Made by a program: the position numbers and the translations under genes. A model generated the notes under the pieces. That model was not told where the DNA came from and searched no databases. It saw only the letters and a list, made by a program, of their open reading frames with translations. Source: Struthidea cinerea (lineage: Eukaryota; Chordata; Aves; Passeriformes; Corcoracidae). From it: a DNA stretch of 64,000 nt. Below, piece after piece: positions 1 through 13,700 of this stretch. Within the stretch, counting starts at the first letter, position 1. The number at the start of each line of letters is the position of its first letter. The stretch lies in the NCBI GenBank assembly GCA_013397865.1, contig VZTI01005197.1, forward strand, positions 1,081,410 through 1,145,409. Reading direction: 5' to 3'.

Positions 1-3000
1 TTCTTGTTTTATTTACTTCCAAAGAGAGCAGAGAAGCAATTCTGATGGACCATGGTTTCTTTTAACATTTGTTTAATATGACTTTGCTTGTTTAGATTAA
101 CTTTAATTTGAATCATTCTCTCTAGCATTTAAACTAACTTTGCTTTTCTAAGGTGCTGGGTACTGCAGATCCCATTCTCTCTCTGTGATACATAGGCAAT
201 TTAGGGGCTTAAGACAGTAGCACGAGCCCAGATCTGTGGTAAGTCAGCACTGTAATATCAGGTTGCCAGGTTCCACTTCATTAAACCTGTCTGCCAGCTC
301 AGTATTTCTGAAAGAAACAGTTCTGCTCTCCTCATCCTGAGCATAGCTTCTCACCCTTCTTTCTGGCATGGACAGCAGGAATGAATACATGATGTCATTG
401 GATGCTCATCAGAGCTCCAAACAGTATTGTAAGGGAAAGAACCAGTAAAATGCACATATTAAATCAGCCTAGGAATTAATTAACAATTACATTAAGTAGT
501 CTCTTAAAAACAAGTGCTGTGGAAAGCTGTCCATATAGTATATTTGGCCAAATTAATTCCGGCTAAAATGGGCTTCATGCCTTCTCCAGGTGTGACTTTC
601 CTCTGTTTGTGCTCCAAGCAAACTAAAACCCGTGTAGCTGTGCTGTTGTGACACTAAAGCTAACAGTAATAACCTCCACTCCAGAGCAGGCTGTTCTAGC
701 TTGGATTCAGTGCCTTGTCAGCATGGACACAGACCAGTGGCAGCAGAGATTAACAGAGCCTTGCCATATCCATGCTCATCAGAAGCAACTTCCTCAAAAA
801 AGTCTATGATGTTTGATAGTAAAGGGGGAAAAAATGCCTTCAAAAGAAACAGTACAACAAATAATTACCTCCCTGCTCACTAAGTACTGCTAAAAAAAGT
901 CTGGTGGTGGACAGAATACGAAAGAATCCCTTACATGAGTATTACACAATTTTAAATGATCCAGTGAGGTTTCAGCCCTATACATCTTACCTGTGCACTC
1001 ATTCAAGCAGAACTACCACTCAGCAATAAAACTAGCTGCAGTGATTTTATTGAGTTACACGCCTAGTTTGTTTACTTAGGTTGCTGGGGAAGGAGGGTGG
1101 ATATGATAAGGTCATGTTGAAAATATAGGTCCATAAAGCTAGTGAAATTATCTGCGGATTGTCATATGGGTCACTTCCTGCTAGGCAGCTGAACTGCTCA
1201 TTAAGGATACCAGATTTTGCTCCAACATCAATTTCAACGTCCTGAAAGCTCTCAAAGCAAGCTCTTCACTTGCCTGCTTTCACACAATGGATCTTGGCTC
1301 CTACAACAAAGTAGTTCTCAACACTGACAAGAAAACAATCCAAGTAAGAGCAACAACTGCTCACACCTCAAGGCTAAGATAACCTTCTAGTCCTGCTTGC
1401 TACTGCTGGTCTTTCAAGGTTCTCCAGCACAAGCTACTGTAACAGCAGATCTGTCTTTGGAGGTACTACAGCTATCCCTGCAACTGCAGAGCAAAGCTAC
1501 ACCGATAGCCAAGTTGCAACATTATCAAGTTCTATGTTATGATTATTGTCTATGTGAGTATAAATAAGGTGGAAGCACTTTTAAGTCCAATTTAATTTTT
1601 ATCCATATGAAATTCCTAGTTAGGCTTCAGGCAGAGAAGACAAAGCAAATCTTAAATCACTGATTGTAAGCCACAACCAGTTTGTTACTTCTGTAAACAG
1701 CACGAGAGCACTACACCTCACCTCAACCCACAGCTCAGATTCCTATTGCATTCCTCCAGTAAACCAAAAGAAGGCAATGGAAGGTGCAGTGCACCCAGGT
1801 AACAGTGAACCTGTCACTGTGGCCAGACCTACCTTCCGCTAACTAAATTATGATCTCCTTGGATCAACCATTGTCCCAAGAAAACTTCCTACAGAAGTAT
1901 CTCCTCATGCTGTACTTTATGCTTACATTGCACTGCCTGCTTAAATATCTGTACAGATACTCTCCCTCCTTTCTGGAAGGCTTATCTTTATCTACAGTGA
2001 CACAAACAATTTGTCATGCTTGTAGAGAATATCAATCAGGCTGCAGTCTCAAATCACTAAGATTCTCAGCTAAATTGAAGCTCTTGATCTCCTTTCCCAG
2101 AAACTTTCACATGACCATTTTTGCTATCAGAGCTCCATTCCTCAGTGCCTCAAGGCAGATAAAAGTATTGTCTCACCTGCTACCAGTGAACCTCTAGAAC
2201 AAGTTGCTTCCTTCCAAGCTAATGAACTCACCACCACTCTCTGCCAACTTCTGTACATCAGAATGGCATAAAACTGATGCACTGCAAAAAGGGGTGATTA
2301 CCCTTAGATGGGAGACCTTCCTTTCAGTGCATACATACCCTGTTCCTGTTCATCTGTAGGTACAGTATTTGTCTCGTGTAATCATCACACTGCACATCGT
2401 GACACTTATTTTGATTAAAGTGTTTGATCCAAAAGCCTTTCATTTCCTCACAGTGTCTGGGAACCAAGCCTGAGAACTACAAATTCTCCAAATGGCTGGG
2501 CATTTAAAACCAGTGAGCACTGGGGATTACACCACTGGAATTCCCCTGTTTTTATTAACTCCCAAATATATGGGAAGGAAATATGGCTGGTTGGAAAAAC
2601 TTCAGGCACTAAGACTAGTAAATCTACTCCTTTCTAGGTGACCAAGCTCTGGTATGGGACCCTTCCTTTGGATTCTGTGTTTAAAGGTTCAAATCTACAT
2701 TGACTCTATTAAATAAAAAAATTATTAGTTTAAAAGTGCTTTTCTTTGGTTAACCTGCACAATTCTTCATACAGTCTTATCCTGTCTTTTCATTTTATGA
2801 CTCCTTTCTCTAGGCTTCTTTAAGTCTTACTCATTTTCAGCCCAAGTATCTTACGAAAAACAAACCATCATCCTCTGTATGTACATGTACATATAATTAA
2901 TTAATTGTCAGGTTTTCTTCCTTTGTGTCCATGATTCTGCCAGCACACCTGCAAACTCCCAAATTTTGGGTACAATGGCAAATTTGATCCAAATCTGAAG

Positions 3001-6000
3001 GATGGAGAGGAATCTCAAGAATACCAAAGCACACTAACACCCCATGACTGGCACTCCCCTGTGAGCAGAGATGTAGTTACAGATATCCATATAAATAATA
3101 CAAGGTGAAGCCCAATCAGGATACACCTCCTTGCTACAACAGCCTGACCATTTCTGGTTTCCCAGGTATGTTTTATCTCTCTAGCTGCCTCTTGATCTTT
3201 TTTATTTTCTCACTCGGTAAAACCCATTTGTGGATGGACTTGCAAATAAAAACTCTTCTAAAAATCACGTATGATATGCTGGAAAAGACAGGAAGTTTCT
3301 GGTAAATTTCATGAACAGAGGTAGCAGGCAAACAAAAGAGTACTTGAGAAAACCAATGTTGCCCTCAGTTGGGGCAATTCAAGGAATGGATCCACCGAAA
3401 ACCAGCCCCAGCAAAAGATGCATAAAATCAGCCCAAATAAGCACCTATTTCAATATGTAGAACCACCATGTTCTAATACATTATAATCTATGTCATATAT
3501 ACCACACACCGTAAAATGCCCCACAGCAGAAAAAAGTCTGGCTGGAACTTGCAATCAAACTATGAGATGCAAATTTCCAGCAAAACAAGCTTCACTCCTT
3601 CCAGCTCTCACTATCCCCCCACTGGATCTACAGATGGTGGAAAAGCCTGATGTTTTGCCTACTTAATATTGCCTCCGTCCTATTCCAATCCTACTTGAAT
3701 GATCACACCCACTTTTGGATTAATACTTCTTATTCCTTAATCTACTTCTGTCAAAAATCCCAAACTTCTGTACAATTCTGTATATTTTTCAATGGAATAA
3801 ACCATTATGCAACATACGAAGGATGACAGACTGCATGAAGCATTTTGCATAATGTTTTGGAGTAAAGAAGCATGAAAATGCTCCAACTACTTGGCGCTTT
3901 AAGCACTTTAATAAAACTTAAGGGGTTGTTTTTGAGGTTTCACGGAATTTCAAGACACAGCGATGTCTCTTGCTGAACAGCTTTCAGCTTTTGACCCTGA
4001 AGTTTGTCCCTTACATTTCCAGTGATTGAATTAGCTCAACCAATAGGTTATTAATGTATTCACTGCATATTCTAAGGAATGATTCATGTATTTACATATA
4101 AAAAACATACAAAGGAGTCCACTTACCAAGCATTATTTTTTTTAAGTGATCAAACTAGAGAAATCTGAAATCTCTATTGAGGTTTTACAAAACTGAGGTT
4201 TTATACTCAGCAGTTCTTACAACATGGTTGAGCACCAGCACAAAATGCATACAACCTTTTTTTTTTTTTTACAGGGGTCAACTGTATGTTCTTAATTATT
4301 CTATCTATGTCCTCTGAAAACAGCAGATAGTTTATCTTCTGCAGTATTATTCTCAAAAAAATGGGGACTGCAGTAAACTGCTACAAGGACATTTCTAAAA
4401 GCATCTTCCAACACACTTAGGACATCAGTCAAAATATTTACATATACTCAAGCACTTTAAAATCTCAAGTTGTATTAACCAGCTGTCATCTTAGTGTCAA
4501 ACTCCGGTCATTTCAATGTGAAATAAGGGTCAGCACATGATTTCAGTATTAGTAAAACATTTCTCAGCTACTGAACCCTCGTTAAACTATGAACGCCAGA
4601 TTCCCACAGTAAGGCTCTTCTTGAGCCTCTTCTACGCTGCATTTCATTCAGAATAAAGTATCTGAATTAAAGAAGAGAACACAAATATACTAAATGAACA
4701 GGAATTATTTAAATTCTAACCATTTGGCTGACTGGACTGTACATAATGAAGACATTTTCACTGAATAATACAAACCAGGCCTATGTTTGCTAGCTTTTAT
4801 GAAGTGAGGGTGAACTCCTATGAACCAAACATTGCACTGAACTCCCATAGCCTACTACAGATTTAAAAATTTGAGTCTATGTGTCCAGGATTCTCCACTG
4901 CCAAGCACAGGAATCTCACTTTACAGAACAGGAAAATAGCTGTGTAGACTGAACAGTACAGACTGAAAATTATTCTTTTTTTCAGGAGACCAACATGCAT
5001 AAAGCCAACCAAACTTGCTGATTGCTGCTTAAAAAAATCCTGGTTATTATCAACTTTCAGACTATTGAGGAGTAAACAGAAAGAATAATTTTATCAATTA
5101 AAAGGTTAAACTCAAGTATTAATTGCAAAATAAAATTCAAAGATGGGCTAAGGTATGTTTGTCCTTTTTTTTTTTTTTATAGTATGTATCCCTTTAAGTT
5201 CATCAGAACAGCATAATCCAAATGAAAACTGATTAAGTGTTTGAACTTGTGAACTAAATACCATACTCAACAGAAGTTTACAGTAAATGTCTTCCATTCC
5301 AAACAGAAAATAAACAACAAATCACTCTCCAACATGACACGTCTATATACAGTAACTTCAAATTCTTCTCTGGGCTTAAGAGTCTCATCTGCAGTTTTAA
5401 CAATACTTAAAAACAATTTCTGTGGAAGTACGCTAATGTGTTCTGCTGGTCTTCAACAAAAACAACGGAAATTTAAAAAGCATTATGAAAAAAAGTCAGG
5501 GAATTAGTAAGAAAATCTGTCGTTCACTGTTGACTATGGAAGCTTCTTAAAACATCCAACAGTCTCAAAATTCTCTCTTGCAGGTCTAACTCCTTGTCTA
5601 TATTGCAGAGCACAAACACACACAGGCTTCAGCCCACTTCAACATATAGACAGCATTCCTTCTTTTTACACAGAGGATGAGATTTCATAAAAAATTGGGA
5701 ATTTCAGATCGGCACAATGCTTTTAGATGGTTGTCTTTCTACTGATGTGGAGGGGAGTGGGGAAGAATCAGCACCCTCAAACTGATCAGAAGCCACGCAA
5801 TGCTCTCCTTTTATGAGGCCTAAGTTTTATGGTCCTTGACATATACAAATGCCCAAAAACTGTATCATATCCAAAGATCATATGCTGCAAAGTAAGTCAG
5901 AAGTTATTAAATACTGACATTAAGACTCCAAATTCACTAAAAAGCACATCTGATCTAAGCATCTCAAGACCTAACATCCAAAGTTTTAAGTCTCTGAAGT

Positions 6001-9000
6001 GAAACATTATGAAGATTACTCTTCAACAAAATTATTGTGATGTGCTTTTTAATCACAGGAAGAATTTATTTGCATTTTACTATTGTCCCCTGTGAAGTCT
6101 GAAAAACCGCAACTGAAAACTCCCTCAAAAAGTTATCAGGCAAATAGGTAAAAAATTTTGACTCAAGTGATTTAAATTCAGCATAAGTGAAAAACACCAA
6201 AACTAGGCTTTTAGTACTGATTATTAAAGAAATTAATACCTATTTTACATACAATTAATAATTTTCATATTATGATATTGCCAAAATAAAACTACCTAAC
6301 AACTCCAGCTCACAGCTCCTCAAGTAGTGACCAGCAGGCTAAAACCACCTGATGAAACACCAGAAGTGACAGTGCTCCTGGATTTCACTACAAAAGATGC
6401 ACCAGGAGCTTTTCTGACTCTCCACCCTTATTCCAAACCATCAAACCTCTTTTCTCAATCTCTCTTCTCCTCTACTCCCCATTCCTGAATTTTACCCAAA
6501 TTTAAGCTTGGTCCACTTAAATATTGGTGGAGTTGCTCTTCAGCATTTTTTACAGGGAAAGCAGAACCAAGGACTCTTGATTCACATTCTTTTGTGGTCA
6601 TGCTTTCTTTCACTACCTCAGGAAACCATCTGTAAAGCAGACAGAACAGTTTCCAATGTTACTAGATGTTAGAAAGTTTAGCTGATCATCTTTACACAGC
6701 TTGCTAAAGATTCTTGGATGAAAGCTGCTATACGTGAGGATTATTACCTGTACAACTGCCTACACATCACTTAAGAGTAACAAACACCAAGCTGCTACTG
6801 AGGGGAAAGAAGAATATAGTTAAACACAGTACTCCACAACCACTATATACAGTTCAACCAGAAAAGAAAATATTTCCCTTTTTTTTCTTTTTTCCGTTTT
6901 GTCCAGTACAGATCTGAAAGTGTACTTTGTTTTCTAAAGGTCACTCTTAAATGTCCAAAAATAACAGAATGAAGTGTTTCAGTTCAGGTGACATCACCCT
7001 GCATATCAACAACTTCTCCTTCCTCCCTGGTGTCCATTATGAAGGATTTGTAATTTGTTCCTGCTTTTCCCCAGTTCTTCATTAAAAGAATATGCAAAAG
7101 AAGAAAGAAGAGTTATTTGCAATGACTCTCACCTCCTGGAAGTGAACTAATGTAGGAGAGTTGGGAGGTGCATGACCAAGCTGGCAATCTTTGAAACACA
7201 GGACTTCATTGTTTAAAGGATTTTCATCAGGAAAAGTCACTCATGCTTAAAATCTCACTCAGTGTGTATCCCCACAACTGCCACCATTTTGGCAGAACGA
7301 AGTCACATGAGGTTACATCACACAGATCCATGTGGGCAGCACAAAACCACATTTGATAGGCATGCTCTATCCATTTCAGAGACAGCAGCCACAGCTATTT
7401 TTATTCAATGCCCAGTGAGAAAAAGTGGTGAAGCACTGTACAGAATGGGACCTCAGGTGCTCACTGCCCAGAGCACTTACACAGGGCACGCAAGGCTCAG
7501 GTTCTGGGTTCTCTGCCTGTGGATGCTCTGACCCTCCCACGAGGGTGATCAAACTGCCATGGGGCTTGCTCTGCCTCTCACTGAAGCTGTGACACTTTGG
7601 AGAGTTATAATCATTTGCAAAAATGTCCCACTGAAATAGAGAGGAGGGAAAAAGCTGAGGGAAAAGGGGAAGGGAAATGAACACCAGGTGCTGTTACGAG
7701 AGAATTCACCTAGGATGACAAGAATCTCAACAGTCTTAGTTCTGGCTTCTGTTCCCAAGATCACTTACCCATCTCTACAAGTCTTGTCTGTGGAACTCCC
7801 TGTTTTAAGACAATTAAGCATCAAGAATTCCTTGTTCTGCTCTTCACAGCAAGGTCTGGAAGTCTACACTACTGTCAGAAACTAAGCATTGTTAAGCTGC
7901 TGCAGTTATTAGTACACCACTAATTACTGTTGCAAAATTCTAAATCTCACTGAAGAAAGAAAATTAAAAAGATTCTCTTAATCACTGCTTTACACATATT
8001 CCATATCAACAAATAGCCTACTAAGCACTTAGATCCCAAATCTGACCCTTCTCTGCTTACACAAGAGTTTATGGGTGCAGGTAATAGAGAAATTTACCAC
8101 ACAACAGCAACTGAAACAAGTGACTGTATGAAGCAGTCCCAGTATATCTTCCACAAATTAAAAAAAAGAATGTCTATGTGGTTGTTCAAGCACTTGGAAG
8201 CATGTCAGTAAACAGCTCTGTTACCCTCTGACACTAGTCATTTATGTCACGGAGGCCAAAAACCTTTTTGCAGCCCTGTACCTGGCAAGGAAAAGTGCTA
8301 TTTATCACCAGATGCCTCAGATGATTCCAGAAACAGCCTCTTTCCCATTGCTGCTCATTAGCAGCAGTTTTATAAATTGAAACTTTTTTTTTTTTTTTTT
8401 TTGAGAAAAACTGCTACAGGATGTTCCAAAAAGCTTAAACTGCTCCTTTAGGAAACAAACCCAGCACCCCAACCATCATCCACATGGACTGCCTAACTCA
8501 ATTCCACATAGGAAAGCATTTGTTTCATCACTGAAAGCCCTGATAACAAGAACTGAAAGTTTGCCAGCCACCTCAAGGCACAGATGTTCACGTGTAACAG
8601 TAACTCAATTTCAATTCTACACATCCTCCACCCAACCCATGTAGTGCAGATTTTTCACGTTTTCATTCTTCAAAGATCAGTGGTAAAAACAAAAAACGGA
8701 ACCCTTAATAAAACCAACACCTTCAGACTTCAAACTTGGTTTATATACACAGCAATTGCTTTATAAAAGAAGCACAGATTAAGAATGGAGAGACAAGTAC
8801 AGGTCCATTAGTTTTGGATCTTACAAATAAGCATTGATTTTAAAATCCACCCAGCTTTCCTTAATTCAAAAGGATGTTTCCTAGGGGATTGTCTATGCTT
8901 ACTATATAGAATAAATAGCAAGAACAGATTTTTACTTTCATAGTCTGCCATGGAGAAACCACTACTATGAAAAAGGAGAAACTATGTCAATTATGATTCC

Positions 9001-10714
9001 CTAACTAGTTACAGAAATGATCGTTTGGTCCAACTGAAAACAGCATCCTTCATTCATAAGGAAAACTCCAAGTCTCTAGAAGCAACTTACATCTATGGTA
9101 AATGCTGACCTACTAATCAGCCTTCAGAATTGCAAAATTTTAAAATATTATCTCAATTAATATTTACAGTTAGTTCTATGATCATATGTATATTGTAGGG
9201 ACAAAAAAAAAATGCTGACCATGCACTGACCTTGTCTCTATAAATACAATTTTAAACAAAAAACCCCAACCTGCATTAAATTGTTCTCTGCTACTGCTGT
9301 AAAGACTCTAACACATAACACAGAATGTGAGAATGTGCACCCTTCTATACAATTTTTAATCCACTGGAAAAAAAAATCAGTTCCTTAACTGCAAGGCAAC
9401 ATCTAACTATTTCTCCATTGATCAGGATTTTAGATTTGCTATGGAACTTCAGAGCTTCAGGTTAAGCCCATGGAATTTAATTTTGAAGATCTATGTAAAT
9501 CCTAGATACATTCTTCATTAAGGTATGCAGAAGCCACTGCAAAATATCTAAGCTCTAGTCCTCAAAATAGGCTGTCAAAATTTAAATTCATTAAAATGGA
9601 TAATAGAAGTGGGATGAGTACTCATGATTTACACACAGAACACATGAATGAGCTTAGAACTCAGATGGATATAGTGGTGACACCTAAGGCACTTGGGAGT
9701 GGAACAGAAAAAAAATTTTGTTCAAAATAATCAAACAGTAGGTCCCCCTAGAAAATTTAGAGAAACCAATGTCATTTACAAAGAACAAACGTGCTGGTTT
9801 TGGGAACAAACATTAGGCATGCAATAGAAGCACAGATCATTTGACATTATGTGACCCTTAGGCAAATAGTTAAAAATATACCCTCAAAACTGAGATGGAC
9901 TTAATTTAATCAAGGTTTGATTTTACCTCACACGTCAATTAAAAAATAAATCTTGCAATAGTTGCAATACATCACAAAATTAAATGTCAAGGACAGAATA
10001 ATTTGAGGTTAGACTTAATACTGCAGGATGAGAATTTAAGTTGGGTAGTTAATAAGAACTGTGAATTAAGATGCAGGTTGTCAGCACCATCACTGCAGTA
10101 TTAATTTTTTTTAATTATACCTGAAAGTTTTAATTACTTACACAAACAGCTATACATTAAACAGGTTAGAAGTACAGTAGCATCAGTAAAAATCCTTTGC
10201 AGTAACACCAGATAATCAAGTATGAAGAGAACCTTCAAAACTCTCAAACTGCACATCTCTTCATAAACTGCAGTGTTACAGCTGGACACTGTGGTAAATT
10301 TTTGCCAGCTGAGTAACACTCAGTGTTTATTGCCAGCGAAGTCTAATAGCATTACTAAGTTTTAGGAACACGGTAAAAAAGTAAATCACTGTTGCACATC
10401 AGTGCAGTCACATGTAGGAAAACAGACAAATGAGGAAAAGGGAAAAAAAACCAGAAAGGAACAGTAGCAGCAAGGGAAGAATAAAGAATCTCAAAGGCAT
10501 ACAAAGATGAACTTCCAGGACTTTCATTTTATCATTCTGCTAATGTCTGTGGGTTGTATTTCTACACCAAGCTTATATACCTTTAAAAATTATTATTTCA
10601 CTATGAACAACGCAATGAAGCTTAACACTACTAAGTTTTTGGGTGCTAGTCATGCTCAGAGAATAAAAATAAAAAGTAACTTTAAAATTCTTAGAAGATG
10701 GTATGAGTATTTAC
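1..10714. other. Left flank with no supported gene
   Basis: This is AT-rich, intron-like or intergenic sequence downstream of the last exon I can assign to the minus-strand AtuA-like gene. Short open frames exist on both strands, but none shows a recognisable domain. Three minus-strand pieces have exon-like splice signals (7133-7188, 2232-2281, and one starting near 309); they are treated as a finding because I cannot tie them to a protein family. The 3' end of the AtuA-like gene may lie here or left of the window. Poly-T and poly-A runs (for example 4256-4272, 8385-8402) are the only obvious repeats. Confidence 0.6.
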
Positions 10715-13700
10715 CCATGCCAGTTCCAGCTGGTGCAATCTCTTTGGAGAAGATTTCTACAGCTTCTCTTTGTTTATGGTGTACAGCAAGCCAAATAACA
10801 GCCTCCCGAGGACCCTGCTTCAAAAAGGTTGAAATTAGATTAGCTTAGATGCAGAACATTGATTAAATTTACAAAACTGAAAAATAACTGTAGCTCAGCA
10901 TTCGAGTTAAATAATTTGGTGACTTTTTATCCACCATCACTATGATTTGCTGTTAACTTTTCATTATCTTTATTTTGCTACCATGGAATCAGCGATTGGG
11001 TGTTTCAAATCACTAGGGCAGTGTGCCTTTTCTCCAGCATTCTCCAAGAATCAAGTACTGTAACTAACAATACCAAATATTTGGCTTCACCCTCAGTGGA
11101 ACTGGCAAACAAATTTTGCTCTTATTCTAAGTGCACTGAGAGTACCTCTGGGGCCAAGCTAGAGAGCCAGATTCACTTCTCCTACCATCAAGAAGGAAGC
11201 AGATCTGTCCACAGAAAAGAATTCAAACCTAATCCTTGGGAGATAAATGTGAGAACAGAACTTGTAAAAACCACCACATTTCCAGAGAGAAGAGCATATG
11301 CTCCCTCTAAAGGTAAACCAAATCAGTACTGTGCTCCCTACTCTAGTCAGAACACCTGTCCTTGCAGATAAGCACTGTCTCTCACTTAAAATTTTACTTC
11401 TCCAAAAATTCTATTTTCAGCCACTGAAGAATCTACCGCTGGAATCAATACACTGAGAGAAAGCCTTAGAGCAAGCATTAGGCCTTACTGAGGGTAAAGA
11501 CTATTTATTCCAGAATTTGCAAGCACCGGTAAGAACTACCTTTGAATCCTCAAGTATGTGAAACATACTCAAAATAGAAGTCTGTCTCTAAGTGTCTCTT
11601 ACTTGTCCTAAAGCACAAGTGCAAGTACATACGAAATGGGACTGCACAAGGTAACAGAACCTATTGTCAGGAGTTTCTCACACAGCACTACTCTATTAGT
11701 ATGGAGTTCTGCAGCAGAGCACTTCTTCTCTCTGGAAGTCAGCTTTTCTTTCTTTTTGGTTAATGAACATTGAGTTTCTAAAGATTCTTTGGTAACCTTA
11801 TATTAAATTCTTGGTTTACTTATATCGATATAAAATTTAAAAGAGGACAAGTCTGACTACAAGATACTAGGAGATTTCTTCCAGTGTTTATATCCTTCTT
11901 TATGTCAACAGGAAAGGAAATGTTTCATGAAAGCATGAAAAAAATACCTATGTTTGGGTGGGGTTTTTTTGCTTTGTTTTGTTATTCTGCAGAGCTCAGA
12001 GCACTTCAAAAATCTCTAAATGTCCTGTCTAATGAATTCTTTTAAATTCAGTAGCTTTTGGTATTCTAAAGAGACCGTTATGTTAACAGACTATTAAATC
12101 CTCTATTCCAACTCAAATACATGACAAAACCCCTACAGGAAGAGGATCACTCATATCAAGTTATACCAAGGGAAGGAAACTTCCTACTTTTTAGCTGGTT
12201 ATGAGCCGAAATTCAAAAATGAGGGGCCTTCTTGTTTTATTATGTTTAATCCAATGCCCTAAACATTCATGAAGCTGAAAGATTATTTTTCTCTACTCCC
12301 AATTCTAGCGGCACATACACACAGAGGTACTCTAAGGTACAGCAATGATTAAAAAAACAAAAGGGGAAGCAATTATGTTTAAGTACCCTTAGGTAGACAT
12401 ACTCAAAGACACAGTTCATTTCTTAGCCTCCAGGCTCCCAGCCTGGAAAATACCTGCCATAATATTCTCATGTGGGAAATCCTGCAAACTTGATTCCCAT
12501 TTCTATTAGATGATCTCAATACTCATGTATGCAAGCCCTAAAATAAAAGTTTAGTGGAGCCAAGGTAGGAGAGGTAATATTTCTGATCATGTAGACCATG
12601 CATCACTTGAAGGATAAAAATTTCCTTTTATGAACACTGGAACAGATGTCCTGATTAAGATAACAGAGATAAGAAATCAGTTTTCCAGTTTAAAAGTTTC
12701 ACTAGGTAGTTGTAAAAAAAAGCTGCTACACAAAAAATATGCAGCCATACAACAAACCCAACAAATGCATAATTTTAACATTCAGTGTTCCCCAAGCTAT
12801 CACAAGACTCATTAAATTACTACACATAACAATCAACAGGAAATATTCTTGCAAAAAACACATTCATGCATTCCCATCTGCTTTCTGGTTCTACACTGTA
12901 CCATATAATCAACATTCCATTTAAAGTTCCATGTTTACTTCCTTGCCTGCAAATGCAATATAAAATGGTCTACAAAAATAAGCTGAATGAGTGGAGGAAC
13001 CCAGTATTAAAACTGGGTATATAGGCTGAAGTAATTAATCTTACAGTATCAGAATAAAAGCAAAAAACCAGCAAAACAAAGTCTTAGTAATGTCTTGGAA
13101 ATCAGTTAAAAAAGGGTTAGCAGAAAACTAACAGAGCACATACAGTTTTTATGTAGCAAACGCTAATGCTTGATGTACTATTAATAGATACTTCTACGTG
13201 AAGCACATCCCGTATTTCTAAACCATGAACTCACTGACGCTGTGTCACTGTTATAGCTCCTTCCTCCCCAAGAGAACAGGAGATAGTAAAAATCAAGCAC
13301 CGCTAAAATGGCTCAGTGCTGATTCAGTCCTCTTTCTAGCTCACGCTGGGCTGGTGCTGACAAAGCAAGCTATCAGTGACAGGCAGCAACCATACCAGCA
13401 GGCGGAGAAGTCTGAGAAAAAGAAGTGCTTGCCACTCCTATTTCTCAAGGATATTTTGTGTTGTCAGGAACAGTCAATACTCCACAGAGCAGCTCAGACT
13501 ACAGTACGCAGGTGTACGTAAGGCTGGGATACACAGTGATTTCACAGCTGCAAGGGAAAGCCTTTGCACCAGTTTGACAGAAGTGCATGAGAAGTAGTCT
13601 AGCCGCACCACGTACTTAACACTGAGCTCCGAATATTGTTCAACCTACCCTGTCTCGATATTCACTTACATATTTGCTTTTTTGCTTCAAATTTAGGTGG

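Noticed and set aside
2940..3112. Plus frame of about 58 codons (FCQHTCKLPNFGYNGKFD and on)
   Set aside because: Bounded by stops with no splice sites, and it resembles no family I recognise.
6988..7078. Minus-strand end reading NWGKAGTNYKSFI to QGDVT and a stop, as a terminal exon
   Set aside because: It would need an intron of only about 56 bases after the 7133 donor, and it resembles no AtuA sequence.
7376..7684. Minus-strand 102-codon frame containing LITLVGG, thought to be the next AtuA exon
   Set aside because: The short match is not followed by the expected family sequence (GRP-type), and the remainder looks random.
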